Assembly: GCA_037176725.1 (NCBI GenBank) | Contig: JAZBRS010000037.1 | Span: 10,620,001-10,684,000, forward strand | Length of the DNA: 64,000 bases | From: Posidonia oceanica | Taxonomy: Eukaryota; Streptophyta; Magnoliopsida; Alismatales; Posidoniaceae | Direction: 5' to 3' | Part shown: in pieces, positions 21,054-33,240 of the stretch | Position numbering within the stretch: the stretch's first letter is position 1 | Layout of the letters: each line of letters starts with the position of its first letter | The notes under the pieces: model-generated | What the model saw: only the letters and a program-made list of their open reading frames with translations | Told to the model about the DNA's origin: nothing | The model's database searches: none | Made by a program: the position numbers and the translations under genes

Positions 21054-23988
21054 ATGCGTTCCTTGCTCTGTTCATATACGAGAAGCGGATGCTTGCAAAC
21101 TGCTCTATCAGCTTCAGCAGGTGTTCGTGATACGGCACTAACTTTGGATCCTTTGTTCTCCAGTCGCCATTCACTTGGGAAATCACCAGCATGGCATCGC
21201 CGTGCACATGCAGCTTCTGTGCCTCATGCTCAAGTGTGACCTTCAATCCCAGAATGCATGCTTCATATTCTGCTTCGTTGTTAGTGCACTTGAAGGTCAG
21301 CTTCCTTGCAAAGGGGATCATTTGCCCCTATGGTGTGGTCAGCACCGCGCCTATGTCTCAGCCCTTCTTGTTGACAGCGCCATCAAAGTACAACTGCCAC
21401 TACTCTAAGTCCTCAGGGTCTTCCCCAGCGTCTTCCAATGCAAAGAGGATGTCCTCATCCGGGAACTGCATTTGGAGAGGCTGGTATTCAGGCAAAGGAA
21501 AGTCTGCAAGGTGATTTGCCATGGCTTGGCCCTTCATGGCTCACTGCATGACAAAGGTGATGTCGTACTGAGACAACAACACTTGCCACTTGACGCATCT
21601 GCCCACCATTGCTAGTTTCTGGAAGAGGAACTTGATGGGGTCATGTCGGCATAGGAGCCAGACTGGGTACGCCATCATGTAGTGCCTCAGCTTCTGTGCA
21701 GCCCAAAAGAGGGATAGGCAGATATTCTCCATTGTGCTATACCTGGCTTCACAATCATTGAATTTCTTGCTCAGGTAATAAATTGCGTGCTCCTTTCTAC
21801 CAGATTCATCATGCTGGCCCAAGACGGTGCCCATGGAATGCTGGGTGGTAGAGAGGTAGAGAAGCAGAGGTCTCCCCGGTGTGGGTGGGACCAACACAGG
21901 AGGCTTGGTCAGAAGCTGCTTAATCTTGTCAAAGGCAGCTTGGCATTCCTCGCTCCAATTAATCTATGCATTCTTCTTCAGGAGCTTGAATATCGGTTCG
22001 CATATAGGCGTGAGCTGTGCAATGAATCGACTGATATACTGCAGGCGTCTGAGCAGGCCTCGGATTTCCTTCTCTGTCCTGGGGGGTGGCATATCCACGA
22101 TGGCTTGTGCCTTCGTCGGGTCCACTTCGATCCCCCTCTGGCTAACAATGTAACCTAGGAGCTTGCTAGAAGATACCCCGAATACGCATTTGCTGGGGTT
22201 AAGGCACAGCTTGTACTTTCTCAAGTGGTCAAAGAGCTTCCTTAAGCAGGCAAGATGATCCTCAGGCTCTTTGGTCTTGGCAATCATATCATCCACGTAT
22301 ACCTCAACTTCTTGATGCATGAGGTCGTGGAAAAGTGCAGTCATGGCCCTCTGATAGGTTGCACCAGCATTTTTCAGCCCAAATGGCATAGCTTGATAGC
22401 AGAAGACACCCCAAGGGGTGATGAATGATGTTTTTTCCATATCTTCCTCTGCCATTCTAATCTGATTATAGCCAGAGAAGCCGTCCATAAAAGAGAGCAT
22501 TTTGTATCCTGCAGTATTGTCGACCAGGATGTCAATGTGCGGCAGTGGAAAATCATCCTTGGGACTCGCCTTGTTCAGGTCCGGATAGTCGATGCACATA
22601 CGGACTCGTCCGTCCTTCTTAGGTACTGGGACGACATTTGCAAGCCATTCAGGATAAAGGACGACCTTGAGGAAGTTAACACCGTGCTGCTTCATGATCT
22701 CTTCTTTGATCATAAGTAGCCACTGTGGTCGCCATCGCCTTAGCTTCTGCTTTACTGGCCTTGCATCCGGGTCTAAGGGCAGGTTATGCACAACTATCTC
22801 AATGTCGAGGCCAACCATGTCCTCGTAGCTCCAAGCGAAGACATCCGCATACTCCTTCAAGAATGTGATGAATTCTGCTCTACCTTGGGGCGACAGAAAA
22901 GCACTGATGCGGACCTCTCTGACTTCTTCTGCTATGCCAATGCTAACAACCTCTGTCTCTTCTTCGACATGGAGGTTGGGGCCTTTTAGATCGTCATCGT
23001 GGGGCCGGAACTCAGGCAATGGTTCATCATCTTCGCCTACATCATCCTCCTCTCCATATGTGATAAGCTCTGAGAGGATCTCCTTCTCAAAGGTGGGATT
23101 TGAGATATCGAAGGAGTGCAAGTGTTCCGCTGCTTGGCCCTGGGGACGCTTCAGGATGGTCACGCATACTCGAGTGTTTTGATGCCCTCAACGTGCGACC
23201 TCCATCTTGGCAAGCTCCTTAGCTGGCTCTGCCTGCTCTAACTCTACTGCTTCTGTTAATTCTGCTGCTGGTGACTGTACTACTAGTGACTGCTGCACTG
23301 CTGTCTGTGCATATTGTGCCACTGCCGATACATGCTGTACTGCTGCTACTTGCGCATACTGCCCTACTACCACAGGTGCATGTTGCTCTATTACTACTAC
23401 ATGTTGCTCTACTAATATAGGTGCATGTTGCTCTACCACTACTGCATGTTGCTCTACACCTACTACATGGGACTCTACTTCTATTGCATGGGGCTCTGCA
23501 TGGGACTCTGCATGGGGCTCTGCATGGGACTCTACATGGGACTCTGCATGGTGCTCTCCTACTTCTGCATGGTGCTCTACATGGGACTCTGCATGGTGCT
23601 CTGCATGGGACTCTGCATGGTGCTCTCCTACTTCTGCATGGTGCTCTGCATGTTGTACCACTACTACTGGTGCATCCTGCTCTACTAATGCTGCATTATT
23701 TGTATGTGGCATGCACTGCACAAACCATCGAGACCCACCCCCAGGCTGCAGGGTGATCAGCTCATCCGGTCTGACAGGTGCTTCGAGCACTAGATCCTCC
23801 TCTAGGACCATGATAGAGGGATCTGTAGCCACAGCCTTCCCCTTCTTCTGTGTGGTCTCATGCTCCGCAACGTCCAGCGCCAAGGACGCGAGCTGCTCTT
23901 GGAATAACTGCTCCAAGTCTCCCATAGAGAAATCAATCTGAGCATCAGTAGTCGCTCCTGCCTCCTCATCAGAGGGTGAGTCGACGTA
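21054..23988 (-). pseudogene. Element E pol fragment: linker, RT, RNase H (truncated)
   Basis: The piece runs from the YYVDSPSDEE linker through an acidic/His-rich low-complexity region, RT (open 23163-21964, box YVDDM intact), first RNase H (21897-21541) and the start of the archaeal-type RNase H (LYFDGAVNKKG, TNNEAEYEACILGL, HVHGDAMLVIS). It ends abruptly at YMNRARNA, where LTR A begins. Stops include TGA 23188-23190 and TAG 21964-21966, where A has CGA and CAG (Arg and Gln), plus several in 21321-21541. Integrase is missing because A separates it from this piece. RT similarity to A is very high, so the families are close relatives. Confidence 0.9.
23420..23690 (-). repeat. Low-complexity repeat in E linker (HAES/HHAE coding)
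   Basis: GGGACTCTGCATGG and GGTGCTCTGCATG units of 15-18 bp repeat in tandem. On the coding strand they give alternating His-Ala-Glu-Ser/His peptides in the spacer between protease and RT. At this position A has a Ser/Ala/Glu-rich stretch without the His repeats. The other frames (23207-23941, 23421-23756) are Cys/Trp- or Leu/His-rich shadows. Confidence 0.75.
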
Positions 23989-23993
23989 GTAAG
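23989..23993. repeat. Target-site duplication of element C, left copy (GTAAG)
   Basis: GTAAG lies immediately before the TG of the 5' LTR and is identical to 42623-42627. In E the duplicated bases fall inside the codons of YYVDS, and the reading frame joins cleanly across the insertion. Confidence 0.95.
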
Positions 23994-26900
23994 TGTTGAC
24001 ACCCCATTTCGACAAGGCTGAATTGGCAAGATCTCGGGCGGCTAGGAAAAACCCAAAATCGCACATTTCTCTTCATCCTTCTTCCCAAATCAAAACTCCA
24101 GCTCAAACCTCAAAGCCAAACCTAGAACCACACCCATTTTCCAACCCCAAAACCTCACCCTGAAACCGTCCCAAAACCTAACCCTGAAACCATCCAAAAC
24201 CCAAGCCAAAACCAAACCCTAACCCTCCTTTTTACCCTTCAAAACTAGCCAACTTGACCTAAGCCTTTACCCCTCTTCCCGAGCTCAAAACTTGACCAAA
24301 ATCCATAGGAAAATCCACCAACACCCACTCAACAAACCTACTCTAGAACCTAGAAATTTCTAAACCTAACCCATTCCCAAAAACCCTAGAAAACCTAGGT
24401 GAATTTCCCCTTTTTCTACACCTTGAAACCCTCCAAAACCTTCTTAGAATCAAACCAAAACCTCAGACCTAATGCCTTAAGCCCTAGACTACCCGCTCAC
24501 CAATTTTCACCCCATTCCGAGACCTTTAAGACCTCCATTCACCCAAATTATCCTTTTCTCTCTCCAGGATTATCATTTTCTCTCTCCTCTCTCTCTCCTG
24601 ATTATCATCTCCCTTTTCATCCCCTTCTTGCCCTTTCCCTGGCCTGGCTGTGGGCCCCCTTTGTGCTTCTATCCCTTCTCTATCTTATCCCTATTTTTAT
24701 TTTATTTTTAGCATTTTCTCTGAATTTTAAAAAATCATTTCCCTCCAACTCATCTCTTTCCCTTTTATTTCTCCCTTTTTCCATTTTCTTCCTCCTTCTC
24801 TTTTCCTTTTCTTTCTTTTGCAAAAACCCATAAAAACCCCTAAAAAATCCATAAAATTCCAAAACATAAAAGAGACAAACCAGAACTCTAAGGAAAACAA
24901 TTAAAAAACATTAAGCAATCAATTAAAAAACTTAAACTTAACTAAATCAAGCTAAAAAGAAAATCAGGCATGCAAACTAAAAAATGCGAAACAAACCAAA
25001 ATAAAATACTGAAAAATCTAGGAAAAAACTAAAACAAAATCAAGACCCACCAAAAGTGAAAACCCTACCAAAAGAATTAAAAAATAAACCCTAAAAGAGA
25101 AGTGAAACAATTAAGAACACTAAGATAAGTAATTAATGAAAGAAAAAGCTTAACTTAACAAACCTAAGAAAAACAATTTGAGAACTCAATTAAAAAGAAT
25201 GAAGAACACATCAAAAGGACTTGAAGACTCTTAATCAAACAAGAGAAACCTAATTAAAAAACATCAAGAAAAATCAGCAAATAAAAATTAAAAAACCTAA
25301 TCCAAAAGACTTAAGAAAGAAAAACCCTAAGAAGACTAAAACTTAAAAACCTAAAAACAATCCTAATTAATATGAAAATAAATCCTAAAAAATCCTAATC
25401 AATATCCTAAAATGCTCAACAAGAAAAACACAATTTTAAAACAATTTAAAAGGATTTAACAAACACTTAATCAAGTGAAAACTAATTAAAAGCAAAACCA
25501 AAACCCTAAAACCCTAATCAAGCCCAAAACACACTAATTAACCTAAAAACAGTCACTAAAAATCTAATTAAAATCCTAACTCACAACACAACTTTTCTAG
25601 TATTTTTACTTATTTTTAGTTTATTTTTTTTCTTCTTCTAATTTTATTTCCTTTCTCTTCCTTTCTTCTTCTTCTTTACTTTCTTTCCCACTTCTCATTC
25701 CTCTCTTCCTCCCCTTCATTTTCTTTCCTTTTACTGTGCTCAAGGCCCAGCCCATGTCCAACTTCTTCTTCTTCCCTCCATCCCTTCTTCTTCTTCCACT
25801 CTCCTCCTCTCTCACAACCTGCAAACGACAACACCTCTCCCCCATTGGTTTTCTTTTTTTTTCAAACCTCCCTGACACCACCTTGACCTCCCACCATCAC
25901 CCACGACCCACGACCAAGACCATTCCCTCCATGCCCTGCCAATGGTGGCAGAAAACAGAGACCCATGCCCTCCCTTTGACTGTTGGAAACCAGCAACTTT
26001 GAGGCAACAAAACTTGAGATTTTAGAACAAGAAAAGGGTTCGGCCAATACACCTGCACAGACCAAGCTCCCAGCTCCCTCACCCTTCTTCCAGAACTGAA
26101 AAACACCTTCAAACCTTCCCGGAATCAAGCCCCAAACTCTTCAGCACCCAATACCATCTTGCCGACCTTCCACATTGCAAACCCACCACCACGAGCCTCC
26201 TAAAATCCCAGAACTTTGCCATCAGACTCACCAAGCAACCACCTTCCCAAGCCACCCAAGATCGCGTCCTAAAACCTTCCACACTCCTCACAGTCCACTA
26301 CAAACACTTGCGTCCTCATTTTTGCCAAAAACTTCAAACTCCCATAACTTCCTCTACACTCAGTGAAATCCACTTCCGATTCCTCCCACGCACTCCCCAA
26401 GCAACCACCTAGCCGCCCGTACCCTTGCCTCGGCTGGAACGCCGCACAACGCCGCACCCACCTCGGCCTTCACAGTTGAGCCTCCACTGAACCAGATCTT
26501 GCTCCAGGCCGTAGAAGACACTTCTGGAACCTCCGTCATCCTCCTCGGGCCTCCGGCAACGTCCCCCGAGCTCCCCAACGCAGCAGCCGCCGCCCTCCGC
26601 CGTCCCCACTCTTCTCCGGCCGGCCGAAAGCCACCCAGGTGGGTGGGCTGTTCCGGCGTGCGAAAGGACCGAGGCAAACTTCCCCCGGATTCCCCTCGTC
26701 GCCCTCTTGCTTCTCGGCCTTTCCCCGAGGCTTTTCATCACCTGTGCCGCCCGCAATCTCTCGCCGAAGTTGTCGTCTTCTCCGACGCCGGCGACTCCGC
26801 AGCAGCTCCTCCACGCGTCTCCGCCGCCGCCGACGCCGCTGCAAGCCTCCTCCACCTCCCTCGCGCCCCGCCGGCTCCTCCCGGATCCCCCGCCGCCTCG

Positions 26901-28719
26901 CGTCGTCCCTCCTCCGCCAGTCCAGAGCTCCGCCGGCGGACCTCCGGCCGTCTCCCCGCTGTAAGCTGCTGCCATTCTTTTTTTTTTCAGCAACTTTAGT
27001 TAATTTTCTCCACATTGCATCCATATCATATTAAGTTTTCAATATTGCTTTTAGGTCCTGATGACTTAAGTCATATGTTACATTGATCTTATAATCTTAT
27101 TAAATTGCTTTAAATGTTTCTAGTTTTCAATATTTGCATGATAGTCCACTTACTGTGTTTGCTAGTTGTAAAAAATTTCGTTTCAGCCCTTATACTTTCA
27201 ATATTTGCATCCAGGTCCTACAGTAGTTCATGCAATTTTAATATGCATAGTTTGCCTTATTGTATTGCATTCTATATCCCTGTTTTTTTTCATTTTTGCT
27301 GTCTGATCCATTGCACTGTAGAACTTAGGTCTTAATTTAAATGTTTTGCATACTGCATTGCACATTTGCCCTTCTGATTTTTAATTTTTGCATCTAAGTC
27401 CATTTCAAATGTATAGTAACCATTTTGCATGCATCTTAGCTTATTGTATTGCACTTTCAACCTTGCATTTTCAAAAAATTGCACATCAGTCCATAAACCT
27501 TGATTTCAGAGCACATTTTGCATCTAAAATTGCATACTTGACCCTTGCATGATTTAAAAATGACATATAGGTCCTTGCATCCTCTTAAAGTCATGTAAAA
27601 AGACCGTTTTGCCCCTAAAGTTGCATCTTAGCTCCTATTCTTACAAAATTGCATATAGACCCTCCACTTGCATTCTCAGACTCCCCAGGACCCTGTTTTC
27701 TGGAAAAATTGCATTTTAGCCCCTCATGTTTTAAAAAATTGCTTTTTGCTTGTCCTTCGCTTTCAAAACCTCCTCTGATGCATACCAACTTTTAAAAGCT
27801 GTGTTCTGAAGCCTATTTTTTTTGCAAAACTACCCTCTGCCACCTCCTGTTCTCAGAATCCCTGCCTGTAAGCCCCATCCTTTCAAAAATTTGCATTTAA
27901 GCCCCTTTTCTTTTTTTAAAATAGCATTTGAACTCCTTTTTTTCTAAAAAGTCTTCCTCCTTGTCTTTTCTGGCACCTTGCATGCATTTGCATTCATGTA
28001 GCTTTGCATTAAGTTTCTTTCGCACACACCAGAGCCCCCTCAGCTCCCATCCACCTGGGAGGACCCTTTTGCACATCCCTAGGACCTCCTGAACACCTAG
28101 GTCTGTTCTTCTCTCCTGTTCTGGCCTTTCCGCCCTGAAGTTGCGATATCTTTCAATCCGGCCGTCGGATCTTCCCAAACAAGCTGCCCAGGCGACCGCA
28201 GCGAAGCGCTCTTCAGCACGGACCAAGCAGATTTCAGATCAGACCCCAGGATTTCCAGGTATGCCCTCCTGAACCTTTGCACTGCAATCATTCGCATGCC
28301 ATTTGCATAGTTTGCCTCGTTTTCGCTTTCGGTCTCTTTGAGCATGTAGAATAGGACCTCCCCTTCTTGTCTATCAATTCCAATCCCCGTTTCGCGTACT
28401 CTTGAGTGTTTTGTGTTGTGTTTTCCCTGGTTTTGCCGCTTAATGTGACTTTCTTCCCCCTTTTCCACGATCCGATCGCATCGCGAGCTTTGGGCAGCAT
28501 GCGAGACACACCGTGGAGCGGTTTAGTGGGAAACGGTCACCAAGAGGCGGTAATCCCTCCGTTTGCTCACTCTCCCCTTTGCAGGTCTTTACACCTGCTC
28601 TGTGCGGCCCCGAACAGCGTCTGTTCTCACACACGCGCTGTCTTACCTCTCTTTGGCTTCTGCTGATCTTTTTTCTTTGCATTAGCATTCGCATAGCTTT
28701 TCCGGGGTTTTGTTCCGCT

Positions 28720-29140
28720 GTTTTGGCACCATTTTGCGTGCCTGCTTTGCTTTTGCACCGTTTTGCGCGCCCGTCTTGTTTTGGCACCATTTCGCGTGCC
28801 GGTTTCGTTCTTTTCGCACCGTTTTGCGTGCCATTCTGTTTTCTTGCCTCGTTTCGCGCCCGTCTTGTTTTTCGCTTGCTTTGCGTGCCGGTTTCGTTCT
28901 TTTTGCATTGTTTTGCGTGCCACTCTGTTTTGTTGTCTCGTTTTGCGTGCTGCCTTGCTTTTTCGCTCATTTTGCCCACCGATTTCGTTCTTTTTGCACC
29001 GTTCTGCGTGCCATTCTGCTTTCTTGCCTCGTTTCGCGTCCGTCTTGTTTTTCGCTTGCTTTGCGTGCCGGTTTCGTTCTTTTCGCATCGTTTTGCGTGC
29101 GTTGTTCGCTTCCCGCCTCGTTTTTGCGTGTTTCGTGCCG
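28720..29140 (+). repeat. Minisatellite inside 5' LTR of C (TTTTGCGTGCC units)
   Basis: Units of about 30 bp are built from CACCGTTTTGCGTGCC and GGTTTCGTTCTTTT. A larger duplication of about 180 bp is visible (28850-28960 resembles 29030-29110). The same array occurs at 41560-41960 in the 3' LTR. Frames through it encode Cys/Phe-rich or Lys/Arg-rich peptides and are judged spurious. Confidence 0.75.
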
Positions 29141-29207
29141 TTTTCTCTTGCATGCCGATCGCATTGCATGGTTTTGCCGCTGTTTTGTTTTCTCACTTGC
29201 ATTTGCA

Positions 29208-29213
29208 TATAAG
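29208..29213 (+). promoter_or_regulatory. Candidate LTR TATA box (C, 5' LTR)
   Basis: It reads TATAAG within GCATATAAGGCTGTGATGC. All other LTR copies read TATAGG at this place. It lies about 200 bp upstream of the conserved R/U5-like block. Confidence 0.4.
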
Positions 29214-29410
29214 GCTGTGATGCTTACTGCCTGGAGTTCTCACGAGCTAGGTTTCGCCTGGTTCGGAACACGGACAGCGTAGCTGAGCACTTAGAGAGCA
29301 CGTTTACTTCCCTGCCTTGCATTTTCCCACTTAGAGCACTCCTTGAGCATTCATTTAAGCATTCATAGGCACATAGGCATTCAATCCTGCATTTCCCTGC
29401 ATATGCGAGC

Positions 29411-29500
29411 GTAAGCCTAGAAAGACCGATTCTCGGGCGTGTCGGGGGTGCCTAACACCTTCCCCGCACGTAACAGGAGTCCTTGCCCTGTCTTTTGGCC
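29411..29500 (+). promoter_or_regulatory. Conserved LTR block (R/U5 region), C 5' LTR
   Basis: It contains CGGGGGTGCCTAACACCTTC and GCACGTAACAGGAGTCCTTG. The same block is at 42250-42335 in the 3' LTR, and in reverse orientation in A and E. Its function is not known. Confidence 0.55.
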
Positions 29501-29788
29501 CGTAATGACCATATTGCCCTTATCCTAGGCTAGAGTCATCTCATTTGCATTCATTTGCATTTGTTTTCCTTTGCACTGCTCTGCTTTGCATTTCTTGCTT
29601 GGTTTTGCGCGTTAATTCGCGCATTTCCCCCGGTTTTCCTTGTCTCCCGTTAATAGACATGGTGGCGACTCTGATTTGTCTTATCTTTCCCTTTTTCTCC
29701 TCGATTTTAAGTGTTTTCGAGTTGAGCCTCTTCCTCGGATCCAATCGCCGCTAATTAGCGAGCCTGATTCCGATCGGGATCGCTACAG

Positions 29789-29806
29789 TGGCGACTCTGC
29801 TGGGGA
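29789..29806 (+). other. Primer-binding site, tRNA-Arg type (element C)
   Basis: TGGCGACTCTGCTGGGGA begins one base after the LTR end. It is complementary to the tRNA-Arg 3' end with one mismatch, identical to the site in element A. Confidence 0.88.
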
Positions 29807-31081
29807 CTGCTAGACTCCGGCTTTCGCTCTTGGCTTTTTCGCTCGCCTGTTTTGCAGCTTTGTCTGCCTTGTGTGCCTTCTTTGCCTGTTTTGCTCGCTT
29901 TTCCGTGCAAATGCCTAGCGAGTCGCTTCATGGCTACTTTGCTTAGGTTTTGCACCTCTTTCGCCTCGATTTGCGCTCTCTTTTTGCTTGGCTGTGCTCC
30001 TTTGCTTGTTTATTTACTTTCTGCCTTACTTATGCTCTTATTTCCCTTACAGTCCGCTTACTTTTACCTTACTTAATCTTACTTGCTTATTATTGCTTTA
30101 ATTCTTGCACATTGCATGTCTACATACTTTGTTTGGCTAAAATACATGCTTTTTGAATGTTAAATGCTTCTTTTACACCTTTGCTATGTCACTACGCACG
30201 CACATACCTTGCATACATGCCTTTTGACTTGATAAATGTTTTTCTTCACCATTATGCTCACGAACACTTGCACATGCCATGCGCATGCTTTTTGCTGTGT
30301 TGTGTGATTGATTGCATGCCATGTTTGTCTGCCTCTTTCCCCTTTGCGTATGCCATGCCTAGGACAGTAGAAACATGTTTGCTCTCCCTTTTGCTTAACT
30401 TAAAAGCTACAATAAAGCTAAACAATAACTTCTAAGCACAACTAGAGCCAATAACTTGCAATTTTCCCCCTTTCTGGTTAATAAAACGCAAGTAAAAGAC
30501 TCTAAAGCATCTTGCATGATTGATTCATCTTAGAAAGCATGCATTATTCTCCTCTGAGTCCACCTACTAGTCTGCGAAGGACGGTCCCGGCCTCTTGTTC
30601 CACTGCTTTGGGCGTGGCATAAGTTGGTCGGTCCGTCCCCTCCTTGTCCGGGGGTCGTGTCGGTGTTAGTAGAGGGTACCACCCACGCTTTGGCGGGGTA
30701 GAGGCCACCAACGCACCACCCTGTTATTACCTGAGCTTTGGGCCAGGAGTTCGACAGGGAACCTGCTTTTTCTGACCTGGAGTCTGTCTAAACCCACTAC
30801 CTTTGAGTGCGTCCTGGTAGGTCATCTACTCAGGACATGCATGGTGAGAGAGCGCATCTTAGGACATTCATTCGCATGTATGCCATTCATGCCACCCCTA
30901 ATAACTCTTTATTGCATACAACTTCTAACATCTTTGCTCTCTTGCAGGTACGTGTGGGATCCGCTGCCCAGACTCTGAGCGTCCTTCCTCTGAGCTACTT
31001 GTCACTTCTGGCGGTAGCTTTCCTTAGGCTTTACTTTCTTCTCTCTCGTCGCAGCTTCTGCTCACTTAGACTCAGTCAGCA
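29807..31081 (+). other. 5' untranslated region of element C
   Basis: It is collinear with the A 5' UTR and includes the block at 30560-30790 (GTAGAGGCCACCAACGCACC). It has no convincing ORF; the short frames 29852-30435 are Cys/Leu-rich shadows. Confidence 0.75.
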
Positions 31082-33240
31082 ATGGCCCAGTCTGACGGTG
31101 GGCTCCACTTTACCGCTGATTCGGAGGGGTTTACCACTTGGGTCCCTTCGGATTTCACTTCTATTCGCTCTGTGCCCTCTATGACACCAGGATTCGATCC
31201 TCAGGCGTCTAGGGCACTCCCTTCTGCTGCGGGTCTTTGGCAAACTTGCGCCACTCCGGATCCGGTCGTCGAATCTGTCTCGATGACCGTCCCTCGCGTT
31301 TCGGAGGCGCCTCTGACCCCTTCGTCCTTGGGATATGTCGCTCCCGACATCCCTTCTACTGCGGCGACCTTTTGCTTTAAGTTCTCAATCTCTTGAGTCC
31401 GCCTCTCGGCCTGTTCTGCAATTCAGTGTTCCCACTCACGGGTCCCCTGAAGCGCGGTATCGGCACCTGATGGACCTTGCCCACACACTGCAGGGTATGG
31501 CTCTATCAGTTCGACCCTCTTGTATTCCTGTTGCTCCCGAGGTTCCTCTGCGGCCTGCTGTTGCACACACTGCGCCCCCGCCCAGACCATCGCCCCAGCT
31601 ACACACTGCTCCGGTGATGAGGGTGCGACATCTGTCTCCTGCTTCTGCACAACACCGTGCACTGCATTCAACTCCATTTCCTGGTGATCAGTCCTTCGGA
31701 CTGGTTGGAGTACGGTATCCCACTAGCTCGTTGCCCGGCATCGCGCCTGTGCAGCAACCGTTGCTCCAACAATCTGCACCTCACACCACACAACATATTG
31801 CCTACCCATCTCCCTTGCATCAGGTTCAGAACCCAGCATGCTTTCCTGCCTACACTGCACGCACGCACGGATACGCCGGCCATCCCGTTGCTCCACCAGG
31901 CGACGCTATGGTAGATCCGGAGGAGCACTTAGGTGCGACCCACTCGGCGTATGTGGTCCCTGCCCCTGTTGCCTCATCTCCTATGGCAGCCAATCCAGAC
32001 CCCATCAATGACAGGATGGACGTTCTGGAGAAAGCACTACGTCTAGTGCAGGGCAAGGACCACCAGTCTTACCAGTTTCGCGACCTCTGTCTCTTTCCCG
32101 AGGCCGCACTCCCTTCGAAGTTCCGCATCCCGGTCTTCGATAAATACAATGGTAAAGGCTGCCCTATTTCGCATCTGAAGGCATACTGCGGGGACCTTGT
32201 TCAGCTTCAGGCTGATGAAAGGCTCCTTATCCGCCTGTTTCAGAAGAGTTTAACCGGCCCCGCGCTCAAGTGGTTCACTTCCCTTGACATGGCCACGGTT
32301 CGAACTTGGACGGATCTTTCTCAGGCCTTCCTTGAGCAGTATGCTTTCAACCTCGACCTGATCCCCAAGAGGGAGGATCTTGTCGCCATCCGGCAGAGAC
32401 CCCAAGAGCCATTTGGGGAGTATGTCGGTCGCTGGCGTTCCCTAGCTGCCCAAGTCAAAGATAAACCCTCCGAGGAGGATTCTATCGAGATAATCGTTAA
32501 AGGGGCGCTGCCAGTGATTGGGACTCTGCTTTGCATTCAGCACATCACTAGTCATGCATCGCTGATTAGGGCTGGTGTCTGCGTGGAAAGCTCGCTGCGA
32601 AGTGGGCATTTCCCCGCACTTTCTGCATTGGCTAGGCAGGCCAACACCTCCAGCATTCGCCACAGCAATAGCAACAGCAGCTCCACTGCTGACCGCTCCG
32701 AACAGCTCTCCGAATTATGTGTCGATCTTCCCGAGGAGCCTGCCTATGCAGAGAGTCAACTAGACCCTTTTCCGCTAGAGCACGCACCTAATTTTGCACC
32801 CATTGAGCACACTACCACCGTCGAGCCCGTGCATCACGTCGCACCCGCTCGGCAAGGACTCCACCCAGGGCAAAGACGACCTCGTCGGGCTGAGTGTAAT
32901 TACACGCCTCTCCCCGGACCACTGAGTGTCATCTTCCCTCAAGTTGAGTCGCTCCTGAGGCTCCCGGCTGTCCGTTCGTCACCAAATCCCCCTCCGTGGT
33001 GGCACAATACGGATCAATTCTGCAGTTTCCATCGGGCCCACCGGGCACTCGACGGACAACTGCCTCGCTCTCCGGGATGCCGTTCAACGCCTGATTGACT
33101 GCAGGATCATCAGCATTGGCGAGCAGGAGCCTGCACATACACATACACCTGCACTTGCACTTGCACGCCCTAGTATAGCAAACCCTTCCTCCACTGGCAC
33201 CTCGGGGGGTTACCCCGATCTTTTCTGAATCCCGCTCTGC
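31082..33240 (+). pseudogene. gag: Element C gag (two frameshifts)
   Basis: The start is ATG at 31082 (MAQSDG), matching MAQ in A and E. The frame shifts near 31370 and continues in the frame open to 33098. The capsid domain lies at about 32070-32620 (FRDLCLFPEAALPSKFRIP, SLTGPALKWFTSLDMATVRT, EPFGEYVGRWRSLAAQV). The zinc motif starts correctly (FCSFHRA at about 33018). A one-base insertion then breaks it, so GHxTxxC appears only in another frame (33040-33063). It is similar to A gag except that the Ser/Asn-rich linker after the capsid is shorter. It is the only protein-coding segment of the element. If the shifts are real the product would be truncated, and mobility would depend on other copies even for gag. 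Confidence 0.85.

Larger units (their letters stand above)
23994..29787 (+). repeat. 5' LTR of element C (5794 bp)
   Basis: It starts TGTTGACACCCCATTTCGAC and ends GATCGGGATCGCTACA. Blocks: CT-rich 24540-24830, A-rich 24830-25610, CT-rich 25620-25900, GC-rich 26400-26965, TTGCA/TTTTGCAT-rich 27000-28000, minisatellite 28720-29140, TATA candidate 29208-29213, conserved block 29411-29500. Open frames within it (for example 26409-26993, 28440-29220) recur in the 3' LTR and show no domains. Confidence 0.97.

Noticed and set aside
23207..23941. Plus-strand frame of 244 codons rich in Cys, Ser, Trp and Thr, looking like a small cysteine-rich protein
   Set aside because: It is the complementary strand of the E protease-RT linker with its short tandem repeats.
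24170..24235. Telomere-like AACCCTAACCCT motifs in LTR C (also 37010-37060)
   Set aside because: Only isolated CCCTAACCCT pieces in an A/C-rich LTR block, not a tandem telomeric array.
26409..27034. Several 85-200 codon frames in the GC-rich LTR segment (repeated at 39104-39871)
   Set aside because: Frames are open on both strands because of GC-rich composition. They carry no domain, and they differ between the two LTRs where single-base indels shift the frame.
28440..29220. Long overlapping frames on both strands, Lys/Arg-rich and Cys/Phe-rich (also 41276-42117, 45145-45912, 15820-16572)
   Set aside because: They are produced by a 30-bp minisatellite inside the LTR, occur on both strands, lack domains and recur in each LTR copy. 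They are shadows, not genes.
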